Shown here one piece after another: positions 35,006-44,003 of a stretch of 64,000 nt of DNA. The notes under the pieces were generated by a model. That model had not been told where the DNA came from and ran no database searches. It worked only from the letters and a program-made list of their open reading frames with translations. Made by a program: the position numbers and the translations under genes. Source of the DNA: Pseudomonas fluorescens (GTDB lineage: Bacteria; Pseudomonadota; Gammaproteobacteria; Pseudomonadales; Pseudomonadaceae); contig NZ_CABVHK010000013.1 of assembly GCF_902497785.1 (NCBI RefSeq), positions 124,001 to 188,000 of the forward strand. Direction: 5' to 3'. How positions within the stretch are numbered: position 1 is the stretch's first letter; each line of letters begins with the position of its first letter.

Positions 35006-35845
35006 TCAGGTGCTCCATATTCTGGGGGGAACTGCTTCTCGGCCTAACAGCTCAGGCCTGAGCAATCGCCATAATTCGATCAACCAACCCCGCGCCAGCA
35101 ACGCTTCGCTGGCCAGACACCGGGCAACGAGCAAGCCGGGCAGTTGTGTCAGGTCGCCGCGGACATCATTGGGCAGCGAGCGGCACTTCTCCAGCAATTC
35201 ACTATCAATTTCCCCCGTCACCAACAACGTCGCAAACACCGGTTGCCCGTCCAGGCCAATCGGCGAATCGAGCAGACCGTCGCCCCCGACAATGCGCTGG
35301 CGTTCGTGCCAGAGCAACTGGCCGTCGCGGCGGATATTCAATTGCGCCTGAAAATGCCCGAGACCGAAACGCTCGCCACTGGCCGGTCGACCCAGCGCAA
35401 CGACGTCCCAGTAGAACAACCGCGCGTCACCTTCCAGATCAATGGAGGTGCTGAGTTCGGCTTGAGCGGCGCTGAAGATAATCGTCTCTTGCGGCAGCCA
35501 CTCCAGCGTCGCGCCCGCGGCCACTTTCAACGTCAGTGTCTGATAAGCCGGCCCCGCTGCGCGGTACCACTTCGCTGCGCCGGGGCTGGTGATTTGCGCC
35601 CAGGCGTCAGTGCCCACGCTGGCCGAAATGTCGAGCCGATCACCACCGGCAATCCCGCCCGGCGGGTGCACGATGATGTGCTGGCACACCTCGGGCCCTT
35701 CGGCGTACAGATGCTTCTGCACCCGCAACGGACCCTGGTGCCGGCGCAGCACCGGGCGGGTGCTGTCGCCGAATCGGGCATAGCCCAGTTCCAGCTCGGC
35801 GTGCCAACGTGGGGTAAACAGGGCAGTGGGAAGAGGTAAATTCAT
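35006..35845 (-). CDS. ureD: Urease accessory protein UreD
   Basis: UreD is the scaffold that binds apo-urease and receives UreF-UreG for nickel insertion. The 279-residue protein has the family segments LELGYARFGDSTRPVLRRHQGPLRVQKHLY, HPPGGIAGGDRLDI, TSPGAAKWYR and the WDVVALGRPASGERF block. It begins 30 bases after the end of urtE, so urea transport and urease assembly are probably on one transcript. Confidence 0.95.
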   Translation of the reverse strand: MNLPLPTALFTPRWHAELELGYARFGDSTRPVLRRHQGPLRVQKHLYAEGPEVCQHIIVHPPGGIAGGDRLDISASVGTDAWAQITSPGAAKWYRAAGPAYQTLTLKVAAGATLEWLPQETIIFSAAQAELSTSIDLEGDARLFYWDVVALGRPASGERFGLGHFQAQLNIRRDGQLLWHERQRIVGGDGLLDSPIGLDGQPVFATLLVTGEIDSELLEKCRSLPNDVRGDLTQLPGLLVARCLASEALLARGWLIELWRLLRPELLGREAVPPRIWST

Positions 35846-35875
35846 GATTTCTGATTATCGTTCGGACACTACAGA

Positions 35876-36574
35876 TTAGATCGTTACCAAACCGCGAACA
35901 CCCTCGGCTTCCATATTTTCTCCGCGACCCTGCTGCACGATCTCGCCTCGGGACATCACCAAGTATTGATCGGCCAGTTCGGCGGCGAAATCGTAGAACT
36001 GTTCCACCAGCAAAATCGCCATGTCACCGCGCGCGGCGAGCTTCTTGATCACCGCGCCGATTTCCTTGATCACCGACGGCTGGATGCCTTCGGTCGGCTC
36101 ATCAAGAATCAGCAACCGCGGTCGGCTGGCCAATGCTCTACCGATGGCAAGCTGCTGCTGCTGCCCGCCGGACAAGTCGCCGCCACGGCGTTGCTTCATT
36201 TGCAGCAACACCGGGAACAATTCGTAGATGAACGCCGGGACTTCTTTCGCTTCGCTGCCTGGAAACCGCGACAGGCCCATCAGCAGGTTTTCTTCAACGG
36301 TGAGCCGGCCGAAAATCTCACGGCCCTGCGGCACGTAGGCGATCCCGGCATGCACCCGCTGATGCGGTTTGAACGTGGTGATCGGTTTGCCTTCCCAATT
36401 CACCGCGCCTTCCTTTGCCGGCAGCAGACCCATCAGGCATTTGAGCAGGGTGGTCTTGCCCACGCCGTTGCGCCCGAGCAGGCAAGTGACTTCACCGACC
36501 TTCACGTCAAACGTCAGGCCGCGCAGGATGTGGCTACCGCCGTAATACTGATGCAGCTTGTCGACTTGCAGCAT
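35876..36574 (-). CDS. urtE: Urea ABC transporter ATPase UrtE
   Basis: The 232-residue ATPase has Walker A GRNGVGKTTLLK, the signature LSGGQQQQLAIGRAL and Walker B LLILDEPTEGIQPS, the last being characteristic of UrtE. It pairs with UrtD to energise urea uptake. The start at 36574 has AAGG upstream; a TTG two codons earlier is less likely. A REP element separates it from urtD. Confidence 0.95.
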   Translation of the reverse strand: MLQVDKLHQYYGGSHILRGLTFDVKVGEVTCLLGRNGVGKTTLLKCLMGLLPAKEGAVNWEGKPITTFKPHQRVHAGIAYVPQGREIFGRLTVEENLLMGLSRFPGSEAKEVPAFIYELFPVLLQMKQRRGGDLSGGQQQQLAIGRALASRPRLLILDEPTEGIQPSVIKEIGAVIKKLAARGDMAILLVEQFYDFAAELADQYLVMSRGEIVQQGRGENMEAEGVRGLVTI

Positions 36575-36616
36575 GTTCAATTACCTTTTATTCCACGACG
36601 CGCGTGATCTGCTTTC

Positions 36617-36728
36617 GTAGGAGCTGCCGAGTGAAACGAGGCTGCGATCTTTTGATCTTGATCTTGATCTTTGCTGGCAGCATTGAAGATCAAAAGATCG
36701 CAGCCTCGTTTCACTCGACAGCTCCTAC
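36617..36728. repeat. REP-type long palindrome between urtD and urtE
   Basis: GTAGGAGCTG(C/T)CGAGTGAAA arms enclose a centre with three GATCTT units. It interrupts the urt genes. Confidence 0.87.
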
Positions 36729-36757
36729 AGCTCCTACAGCTCCTACAGCTCCTACAG
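36722..36757. repeat. Four 9-bp CTCCTACAG tandem units at a REP edge
   Basis: Four perfect units that extend the right REP arm. The same kind of edge expansion is seen at 984-1019 with the complementary unit CCGTAGGAA. Confidence 0.92.
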
Positions 36758-36766
36758 GGAATGCGG

Positions 36767-37636
36767 TTATCGGCCGAGATACACCTCGATCACCCGCTCG
36801 TTTTCCTGCACCTGTTCCAGCGACCCTTCGGCCAGCACGCTGCCCTGGTGCAACACGGTGACGTGGTCGGCAATCGAGCCGACGAAGCCCATGTCGTGCT
36901 CCACCACCATCAGCGAATGCTTGCCTGCCAGGCGCTTGAACAGCTCGGCGGTGAATTCGGTTTCGGCGTCGGTCATTCCCGCGACCGGCTCATCGAGCAG
37001 CAGCAATTGCGGGTCTTGCATCAACAACATGCCTATCTCCAGAAACTGTTTTTGACCGTGGGACAACAAGCCCGCCGGGCGATTGACCGAAGTGGTCAGG
37101 CGGATGGTGTCCAGCACTTCGCTGATGCGGTCTTTCTGTTCGCCACTCAAGCGCGCCCGCAGGCTGGCCCACACCGACTTGTCGGTTTTCTGCGCCAGTT
37201 CGAGGTTTTCGAACACGCTCAACGCTTCGAACACCGTCGGCTTCTGGAACTTGCGACCGATGCCGGCCTGGGCGATCTGCACTTCGCTCATCTGCGTCAG
37301 ATCGAGGGTTTCACCGAACCAGGCCTTACCGTGGCTGGGCCGGGTCTTGCCAGTGATCACGTCCATCAGCGTGGTCTTGCCCGCGCCGTTGGGGCCGATG
37401 ATGCAGCGCAATTCGCCGACGCCGATGTACAGGTTCAAATCATTCAACGCCTTGAACCCATCGAAACTGACGCTGATGTCTTCCAGGGTCAGAATCGTGC
37501 CGTGCCGAGTATCCAGGCCGGGGCCAACGCGTTGACCGAGGCCGATGGCGTCGCGGCTGCTGCCGGCGTCCTTGTTCGGTTCCGGTGGATAGAAGGCGGG
37601 TTCGAGCATGAATTCAGCGGTCGCAGTCGTTCTCAT
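36767..37636 (-). CDS. urtD: Urea ABC transporter ATPase UrtD
   Basis: The 289-residue ATPase has Walker A GPNGAGKTTLMDVITG, the UrtD-type signature LLSHGQKQFLEIGMLL (SHGQ instead of SGGQ, normal for this family) and Walker B LLLLDEPVAGMTDAETE. The N-terminal 40 residues are an extension usual for UrtD. Its start overlaps the stop of urtC by one base. Confidence 0.95.
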   Translation of the reverse strand: MRTTATAEFMLEPAFYPPEPNKDAGSSRDAIGLGQRVGPGLDTRHGTILTLEDISVSFDGFKALNDLNLYIGVGELRCIIGPNGAGKTTLMDVITGKTRPSHGKAWFGETLDLTQMSEVQIAQAGIGRKFQKPTVFEALSVFENLELAQKTDKSVWASLRARLSGEQKDRISEVLDTIRLTTSVNRPAGLLSHGQKQFLEIGMLLMQDPQLLLLDEPVAGMTDAETEFTAELFKRLAGKHSLMVVEHDMGFVGSIADHVTVLHQGSVLAEGSLEQVQENERVIEVYLGR

Positions 37637-38712
37637 TATTCACCCCTTTTTTTCAGCAGACCGATCACGCCTTTGGGCAGGTACAAGGTCACGACGATGA
37701 ACAGCGCGCCGAGGAAGAACAGCCAGTATTCCGGGAAGGCCACGGTGAACCAGCTCTTCATGCCGTTGACCACACCGGCGCCGAGCAGCGGACCGATCAG
37801 CGTGCCGCGACCGCCCAGCGCAACCCACACAGCGGCCTCGATGGAATTGGTCGGCGACATTTCGCTCGGGTTGATAATCCCCACTTGCGGCACGTACAGA
37901 GCACCGGCCAGACCGCACAACACCGCGCTCAAGACCCACACAAACAGCTTGAAACCCCGCGGGTCGTAGCCGCAAAACATCAGGCGGTTTTCAGCATCGC
38001 GCAGCGCGGTCAACACTCGGCCAAACTTGCTCTGCGCCAGACGCCAACCGATGAACAGGCTCGCCACCAGCAACACCACGGTGGCAAAAAACAGCACCGC
38101 GCGCGTCCCCGGTTCAGTGATGCCAAACCCTAGAATGGTGCGGAAGTTGGTGAAGCCGTTATTGCCGCCAAAGCCGGTTTCGTTGCGGAAGAACAGCAGC
38201 ATTCCGGCGAAGGTAAGGGCCTGGGTCATGATCGAGAAATACACGCCCTTGATCCGCGAACGAAAGGCAAAAAAGCCAAACACCAACGCCAGTAATCCGG
38301 GCGCCAATACCACCAGACACAGGGCCCAGAGGAAGCTGCTGGTGCCGGTCCAGTACCACGGCAACTCGGTCCACGACAGGAACGTCATGAACGCCGGCAA
38401 GGCATCGCCCGAGGCCTGGCGCATCAGGTACATGCCCATCGCATAACCGCCAAGAGCGAAGAACAGACCGTGACCGAGGGACAGCAGGCCGGCGTAGCCC
38501 CAGACCAGGTCCAGCGCCAGGGCGACGATGGCGTAACAAAGAATCTTGCCCACCAGGGTCAGCGTGTAGGCGGAGACGTGAAGCGCGTTGTCCGGCGACA
38601 GCAGCGACAGCAACGGCAACGCCAGCAACAGCACGAGGATCACCGCACCGACAGCAATCGTGACTTTAGGGCCGGCCTTTTGCGTGGCCGTGAGCATCAG
38701 GGGCTGGTTCAT
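37636..38712 (-). CDS. urtC: Urea ABC transporter permease UrtC
   Basis: The 358-residue LivM-type permease has about nine to ten helices, with the family segments VWGYAGLLSLGHGLFFALGGYAMGMYLM, FRSRIKGVYFSIMTQALTFA and EAAVWVALGGRGTLIGPLLGAGVVNG. It forms the membrane channel with UrtB. One-base overlaps with urtB and urtD indicate coupled translation. Confidence 0.95.
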   Translation of the reverse strand: MNQPLMLTATQKAGPKVTIAVGAVILVLLLALPLLSLLSPDNALHVSAYTLTLVGKILCYAIVALALDLVWGYAGLLSLGHGLFFALGGYAMGMYLMRQASGDALPAFMTFLSWTELPWYWTGTSSFLWALCLVVLAPGLLALVFGFFAFRSRIKGVYFSIMTQALTFAGMLLFFRNETGFGGNNGFTNFRTILGFGITEPGTRAVLFFATVVLLVASLFIGWRLAQSKFGRVLTALRDAENRLMFCGYDPRGFKLFVWVLSAVLCGLAGALYVPQVGIINPSEMSPTNSIEAAVWVALGGRGTLIGPLLGAGVVNGMKSWFTVAFPEYWLFFLGALFIVVTLYLPKGVIGLLKKRGE

Positions 38713-40214
38713 CAGTCGATCACCCGTCCTTTCAGTGCGAAGAGGCCTTGCGGACGCTTCTGGATGAACAGAATGATCAGCGCGAGGATCAGGATTTTGC
38801 CCAGTACCGCGCCGATTTGCGGTTCGAGAATTTTGTTGGCGATGCCCAGACCGAACGCGGCGAGCACGCTACCGGCCAACTGCCCGACACCGCCGAGCAC
38901 CACCACCAGAAACGAGTCGATGATGTAGCTCTGGCCGAGGTCCGGGCCGACGTTGCCGATCTGGCTGAGCGCCACACCGCCGAGGCCGGCGATGCCCGAG
39001 CCGAGACCGAAGGCGAGCATGTCGACGCGCCCGGTGGGCACGCCGCAGCAGGCGGCCATGTTGCGGTTTTGCGTGACGGCGCGAACGTTCAAACCCAGGC
39101 GCGTCTTGTTCAGCAGGAGCCAGGTCAGCACCACCACGAACAGTGCGAAAGCGATGATCACGATGCGGTTGTATGGCAGCACCAGATTCGGCAGCACCTG
39201 AATCCCGCCCGAGAGCCAGGCCGGGTTGGCCACCTCGACGTTCTGCGCACCGAACACCAACCGCACCAGTTGAATCAGCATCAGGCTGATGCCCCAGGTG
39301 GCGAGCAGGGTTTCCAGAGGGCGCCCGTAAAGGTGACGAATCACTGTGCGTTCCAGCGCCATGCCAATCGCCGCCGTGACAAAAAACGCCGCCGGCAAGG
39401 CGATCAATGGATAGAACTCGATGGCTTGCGGAGCGAAGCGCTGGAACATCAGCTGTACCACGTAGGTTGAATACGCGCCGAGCATCAGCATTTCGCCGTG
39501 GGCCATGTTGATCACGCCGAGCAGGCCGAAGGTGATCGCCAGACCCAGCGCCGCGAGCAGCAGAATCGAGCCCAGCGACATGCCGCTGAAGGCTTGGCCG
39601 AGCACTTCGCCAATCAACAGTTTGCGTTTTACTTGGGCGAGGCTGGTCTCGGCGGCGGTGCGCACCGAGGCGTCCGCTTCGACACCCGGTTGCAGCAAGT
39701 TTTCGAGGCGGGTGCGGGCCAGTGGATCGCCGGTTTCACCGAGCAGACGCACTGCAGCGAGGCGCACCGCCGGGTCGGTGTCCACCAGTTGTAGATTGGC
39801 CAATGCGAGGCTCAGCGCCGCGTGGACGCTTTGGTCTTGCTCGCTCGCCAGTTGCCGGTCGAGGAATTTCAGCTGCGCCGGTTTGGCGCTTTTCTGCAAT
39901 TGCCGGGCGGCGGCCAGACGGATGTTGGCGTCGGCGGCGAGCAACTGATGGCTGGCCAGCGCGGTGTCGATCAGACCCCGCAGGCGGTTGTTCAGGCGCA
40001 GGATTTTCGGTTGGCCGTCGACGGTCAATTCGCCTTGTTGCAGGGCATTGATCAGTTCGACACGCGCCGGATCGGGCTGCGCGGCCCAGGCTTCGAGAAG
40101 TTTTGCTTGCTGCACGGGATTGGCGGCGACGAAGTCTTCGGCGTCGCCGGCGCGTACGCCGAGCGGCAGCAATAGCAGGCAGGCGAGGATCAAACGGTAG
40201 AAGGCAGTGGGCAT
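38712..40214 (-). CDS. urtB: Urea ABC transporter permease UrtB
   Basis: The 500-residue LivH-type permease begins with a signal peptide (FYRLILACLLLLPLGVRAGDA) and a UrtB-specific helical-repeat domain of about 190 residues with many DPAVRLAAVRLL-type repeats, then the membrane part from about 210 (MSLGSILLLAALGLAITFGLLGVINMAHGEMLMLGAYSTY). The open frame runs upstream through a palindrome, but the start at 40214 follows an AAGG site and opens the signal peptide. It is separated from urtA by a palindrome of about 170 bases. Confidence 0.95.
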   Translation of the reverse strand: MPTAFYRLILACLLLLPLGVRAGDAEDFVAANPVQQAKLLEAWAAQPDPARVELINALQQGELTVDGQPKILRLNNRLRGLIDTALASHQLLAADANIRLAAARQLQKSAKPAQLKFLDRQLASEQDQSVHAALSLALANLQLVDTDPAVRLAAVRLLGETGDPLARTRLENLLQPGVEADASVRTAAETSLAQVKRKLLIGEVLGQAFSGMSLGSILLLAALGLAITFGLLGVINMAHGEMLMLGAYSTYVVQLMFQRFAPQAIEFYPLIALPAAFFVTAAIGMALERTVIRHLYGRPLETLLATWGISLMLIQLVRLVFGAQNVEVANPAWLSGGIQVLPNLVLPYNRIVIIAFALFVVVLTWLLLNKTRLGLNVRAVTQNRNMAACCGVPTGRVDMLAFGLGSGIAGLGGVALSQIGNVGPDLGQSYIIDSFLVVVLGGVGQLAGSVLAAFGLGIANKILEPQIGAVLGKILILALIILFIQKRPQGLFALKGRVID

Positions 40215-40239
40215 ATTGTTAGCCTTGCGCGGACTAAGG

Positions 40240-40407
40240 GTGGGAGCAGATTCATGTGGCGAGGGAGCTCTTGTGGCGAGGGGATTTATCCCCGTTGGGT
40301 TGCGAAGCAGCCCCAGCACCTAAAAGTCCAACCCCATTCAACGGGTTTACGACTGCTACGCAGCCGAACGGGGATAAATCCCCTCACCACAAAAGCTCGC
40401 TCCCACA
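40240..40407. repeat. Nested palindrome between urtA and urtB
   Basis: Inner arms TTGTGGCGAGGGGATTTATC at 40271-40296 with complement at 40367-40392, nested in a GTGGGAGC...GCTCCCAC outer pair. It is the same family as 11465-11564. It may lower expression of the distal urt genes relative to urtA. Confidence 0.8.
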
Positions 40408-40459
40408 GGGGATTTGTGTCGGCCCCGAATACTGTGCGCGGGCCCGACATCCAGGTGGC

Positions 40460-41725
40460 TTAGTTGCTCTTCACCGCATAATCCGGCTTCTTGTCGTTGC
40501 CCGAGATAAACGGGCTCCACGGCTCGGCGCGGATCGGGCCTTCGGTCTGCCACACCACGTTGAACTGACCATCGGCCTGAATCTCGCCGATCATCACCGG
40601 CTTGTGCAGGTGATGGTTGGTCTTGTCCATGGTCAAGGTGTAGCCGGACGGTGCGGCAAAGGTCTGGCCGGCGAGGGCTTCGCGGACTTTATCGACATCG
40701 GTGGACTTGGCTTTTTCTGCCGCTTGCGCCCACATGTGAATGCCCACGTAGGTGGCTTCCATCGGGTCGTTGGTCACTGCTTTATCGGCGCCCGGCAGGT
40801 TGTGTTTCTTCGCGTAGGCTTTCCAGTCGGCGACGAATTTCTTGTTCGCCGGGTTCTCCACCGATTCGAAGTAGTTCCACGCCGCGAGGTTGCCTACCAA
40901 TGGTTTGGTGTCGATGCCGCGCAGTTCTTCTTCACCGACCGAGAACGCCACGACCGGCACGTCGGTGGCTTTCAGGCCCTGGTTGGCCAGCTCTTTATAG
41001 AACGGCACATTGGAGTCGCCGTTGACCGTGGAGATGACCGCCGTCTTGCCCCCGGCCGAGAATTTTTTGATGTTGGCGACGATGGTTTGATAGTCGCTGT
41101 GACCGAACGGGGTGTAGACCTCTTCGATGTCCTTGTCTGCCACGCCTTTGGAGTGCAGGAACGAACGCAAAATCTTGTTGGTGGTGCGCGGGTAGACGTA
41201 GTCGGTGCCGAGCAGGAAGTAACGTTTGGCGCTGCCGCCTTCTTCGCTCATCAGGTATTCAACGGCTGGAATCGCCTGTTGGTTAGGCGCGGCGCCGGTG
41301 TAGAACACGTTCGGCGACATCTCTTCGCCTTCGTATTGCACCGGGTAGAACAGCAAGCCGTTGAGTTCTTCGAACACCGGCAACACCGATTTGCGCGACA
41401 CCGAGGTCCAGCAGCCAAACACCACGGCGACTTTGTCCTGGGTCAGTAACTGCCGGCCCTTTTCCGCAAACAGTGGCCAGTTCGACGCCGGGTCGACGAC
41501 TACCGGTTCGAGCATCTTGCCATTCACCCCCCCCTTGGCATTGATCTCGTCGATGGTCATCAGCGCCATGTCTTTGAGCGACGTTTCGGAGATCGCCATG
41601 GTGCCCGACAACGAATGCAGAATACCGACCTTGATGGTCTCGGCGGCCTGGACCGTCCAGGTCATGCCCATCGCGGCAATGCTTGCCGTGAGTGTGAAAG
41701 CCTTGATCAAGCTGCGACGCTTCAT
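40460..41725 (-). CDS. urtA: Urea ABC transporter substrate-binding protein UrtA
   Basis: The 421-residue periplasmic protein has a twin-arginine-like signal (KRRSLIKAFTLTASIAAMG) and the UrtA family sequence from TIKVGILHSLSGTMAISETSLKDMALM through GCWTSVSRKSVLPVFEELNGLLFYPVQYEGEE to TNDPMEATYVGIHMWAQA. It captures urea for UrtBCDE. A candidate sigma-54 promoter 65 bases upstream fits nitrogen control. It is the first gene of the urea block. Confidence 0.96.
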   Translation of the reverse strand: MKRRSLIKAFTLTASIAAMGMTWTVQAAETIKVGILHSLSGTMAISETSLKDMALMTIDEINAKGGVNGKMLEPVVVDPASNWPLFAEKGRQLLTQDKVAVVFGCWTSVSRKSVLPVFEELNGLLFYPVQYEGEEMSPNVFYTGAAPNQQAIPAVEYLMSEEGGSAKRYFLLGTDYVYPRTTNKILRSFLHSKGVADKDIEEVYTPFGHSDYQTIVANIKKFSAGGKTAVISTVNGDSNVPFYKELANQGLKATDVPVVAFSVGEEELRGIDTKPLVGNLAAWNYFESVENPANKKFVADWKAYAKKHNLPGADKAVTNDPMEATYVGIHMWAQAAEKAKSTDVDKVREALAGQTFAAPSGYTLTMDKTNHHLHKPVMIGEIQADGQFNVVWQTEGPIRAEPWSPFISGNDKKPDYAVKSN

Positions 41726-41789
41726 TGTGCGATCTCCATGAACGTTGATTTTTTTTTGATGGGCAGATGCGGACTACTGAAGGCTGTTT

Positions 41790-41805
41790 TGCAAAGGCTG
41801 TGCCC
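41790..41805 (-). promoter_or_regulatory. Candidate sigma-54 promoter of urtA
   Basis: Read on the minus strand the site is GGGCAC-AGCCT-TTGCA, matching TGGCAC-N5-TTGCW with one mismatch and keeping the invariant GG and GC ten bases apart. Its -12 element is about 65 bases before the urtA start. Urea uptake genes are commonly under NtrC/RpoN control. Confidence 0.65.
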
Positions 41806-41939
41806 AGTCGGAAAAAGGCAGGGAAATGTCGTGTTAGAGCGGTTGCGCGGTTTGGCGGCGCACCAGCAAGGGACGAAGGCGGGGCTATGGTGCGTCGCGA
41901 TGCGCCAGATTGGGGCGAGGAGGTGGCACCGCCAATCCC

Positions 41940-42034
41940 TGTAGGAGCTGTCGAGAGAAACGAGGCTGCGATCTTTTGATCTTGATTTTAAAAATCAAAA
42001 GATCGCAGCCTCGTTTCTCTCGACAGCTCCTACA
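41940..42034. repeat. REP-type long palindrome (GTAGGAGCTGTCGAGAGAAA)
   Basis: Near-perfect arms of over 40 bp around a small AT-rich centre (GATTTTAAAAATC). Confidence 0.88.
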
Positions 42035-42048
42035 AGGGGGTGTCGATG

Positions 42049-43059
42049 TCAGCGGCGGCGCATCAGGCCGATGAAGAACAGCCCGCCGATGGCTGCGGTG
42101 GCAACGCCGATGGGCAAGTCTTCGGGAGCGATCAACGTGCGCGCCGCGACATCCACCCAAACGAGGAATACGCTGCCCAGCAACACGCACACCGGCAGCA
42201 ATCGACGATGCTCGGCGCCGACCAGGCGACGCGCAATGTGCGGCACCATCAACCCGACAAAACCGATGGAGCCGCTGATCGACACCAGCACCCCGGTCAT
42301 CAGTGACGCAATCAAAAACACCCGCAGCCGTACGGTGCGAGCATTAAGCCCAAGGGTTACCGCCGTCTGCTCGCCCGCCATCAACGCATTCAACGGCCGC
42401 GCCATGCCCAGCAGCAGAACCAGCCCGAGCAGGACGCTGGCGGCCGGCACCGCGAGCAACTCCCAGCGTGCCAACCCGAGCCCGCCGAGCATCCAGAACA
42501 TCACCGCCGAACTCGCGCGGTGATCGCCGAGAAACAGCAGCAGATTGGCGATCGCCATCATCACGAACGACACCGCCACCCCGCACAACAGCAGTCGATC
42601 ACTGTCCAGCCGGCCACTGCGGTTGGCGATCATCAGCACGATCAGCATGCTTAGCAGCGCACCGATAAACGCCGCAATCGGCAGGGTCAGCAGGCCGACG
42701 ATTTCACCGACATGCAGCACCACGATCACGGCACCGAGGGTGGCGCCCGAGGTCACCCCGAGCAAATGCGGATCGGCCAGCGGATTGCGCGTGACCGCTT
42801 GCAACACCGCGCCGATCAAGGCCAGGCCGGCGCCCACCAGTGCACCGAGCAGCATGCGCGGCACACGGATCAGCCACACGATGTGTTCCTGGCCGGCGGC
42901 CCAATTCACTTCGCCGATACCCAACACTTTGTGCAGCAAGATCCGCCAGACCACGTCCACGGGTACCCGCGCCGGGCCGAACCCCAGCGAAACCACGCAC
43001 GACACCAGCAACAACGCGCCGAGTGCGATCAGCAGCAAAGCGTAGCGACGATTGATCAT
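42049..43059 (-). CDS. FecCD family ABC transporter permease
   Basis: The 336-residue BtuC/FecCD-type permease has about ten helices with the family blocks RVPRMLLGALVGAGLALIGAVLQAVTRNPLADP, GVTSGATLGA and ISGSIGFVGLMVPHIARRLVG. It imports iron-siderophore, haem or corrinoid with the two genes upstream, to which it is coupled (its start overlaps the stop of the binding-protein gene by four bases). The best-supported position is third gene of an ATPase-binding protein-permease operon. The ligand is not certain. Confidence 0.9.
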   Translation of the reverse strand: MINRRYALLLIALGALLLVSCVVSLGFGPARVPVDVVWRILLHKVLGIGEVNWAAGQEHIVWLIRVPRMLLGALVGAGLALIGAVLQAVTRNPLADPHLLGVTSGATLGAVIVVLHVGEIVGLLTLPIAAFIGALLSMLIVLMIANRSGRLDSDRLLLCGVAVSFVMMAIANLLLFLGDHRASSAVMFWMLGGLGLARWELLAVPAASVLLGLVLLLGMARPLNALMAGEQTAVTLGLNARTVRLRVFLIASLMTGVLVSISGSIGFVGLMVPHIARRLVGAEHRRLLPVCVLLGSVFLVWVDVAARTLIAPEDLPIGVATAAIGGLFFIGLMRRR

Positions 43060-44003
43060 TCGCCGTGGAAACCCTTGGCCAGTGTTTTGACCGCCAGCAC
43101 GTTATCGATGCCGGGTGTGGCCTGCACGTAAGGAATCACGATGAAGCGCTGATGCTTGATCGCGTCCACCGATTGCAGTGCAGGGTTGCTGCGCAGGAAT
43201 TGCACCTTCTGCTGCGCCGTCACCTCGCCGTAATCGACGATCACGATCACCTGCGGATTACGCGCGACCACGTTCTCCCAGTTGACCCGGGTCCAGCTCG
43301 CCTCGACGTCATCCAGAATGTTGCGCCCGCCCGCCGCATCGATCAGGGCTTGTGGCATGCCGAGACGGCCGGAGGTCATGGCGCGATCTTCGCCGCTGTC
43401 ATAAAGGAACACCCGTGGTTTGTCGGCGGGCAGGGTTTTGCGCACCTCGGCAACCTGCGCCTGCATCGTTGCGATCAAGGCATTTGCGCGATCCTGCACG
43501 TCGAAGATTTTGCCGAGGTTGCGCAGGTCGTTGTAGGTATCGTCCAGCGAGGCAGGGGGGCGCTTCATCACGAAGGCACAGGATTCGGTCAGCTCATAGA
43601 CGTTGATGCCCAACGGCGCGAGGGTCTGCGGCGTCAGGTCACCCCCGACGCGCATGCCGTAATCCCAACCGGCGAAGAAAAAATCGACGTTCGCATTGAG
43701 CAGGGTTTCCACCGACGGGTACTTCGCCGCCAGCTCGGGCAAGTCGTCAAGAATGGTCTGCATTTCAGGTGTCACCGACTTCCAGCCGGTGACACCGCTG
43801 TAGCCGGCCATGCTCGATTTGAGACCGAGGGCGAGCATCATCTGGGTCATGTTGATGTCGTGACTGACCGCCTGTTTCGGTGCTTGCGTGAAGGTCACTT
43901 CGCGGTTGCAGCTCTGGAGGGTCAGCGGGTAATGGGTGGCCTCGGCCAGTGCCTGGGCACTGCCCAGCAACAGCGCGGTGCACAGCAGGGAACGCACATT
44001 CAT
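43056..44003 (-). CDS. ABC transporter periplasmic binding protein (FepB/BtuF-like)
   Basis: The 315-residue protein has a signal peptide (SLLCTALLLGSAQALA) and the class III binding-protein fold: NREVTFTQAPKQAVSHDINMTQMMLALGL, SVETLLNANVDFFFAGWDYG, and VIPYVQATPGIDN at the end. No lipobox is visible. It delivers a metal chelate or corrinoid to the FecCD permease. As I recall, PAO1 has a similar trio (PA2912-PA2914) close to its cob genes, which supports a corrinoid or cobalt-linked ligand, but this is inference. Confidence 0.85.
   Translation of the reverse strand: MNVRSLLCTALLLGSAQALAEATHYPLTLQSCNREVTFTQAPKQAVSHDINMTQMMLALGLKSSMAGYSGVTGWKSVTPEMQTILDDLPELAAKYPSVETLLNANVDFFFAGWDYGMRVGGDLTPQTLAPLGINVYELTESCAFVMKRPPASLDDTYNDLRNLGKIFDVQDRANALIATMQAQVAEVRKTLPADKPRVFLYDSGEDRAMTSGRLGMPQALIDAAGGRNILDDVEASWTRVNWENVVARNPQVIVIVDYGEVTAQQKVQFLRSNPALQSVDAIKHQRFIVIPYVQATPGIDNVLAVKTLAKGFHGE

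Larger units (their letters stand above)
41726..42048. other. Gene-free stretch upstream of urtA
   Basis: It contains the candidate sigma-54 promoter at 41790-41805 and a REP palindrome at 41940-42034. Between them (41806-41939) nothing was recognised, although NtrC sites would be expected there. Confidence 0.5.
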
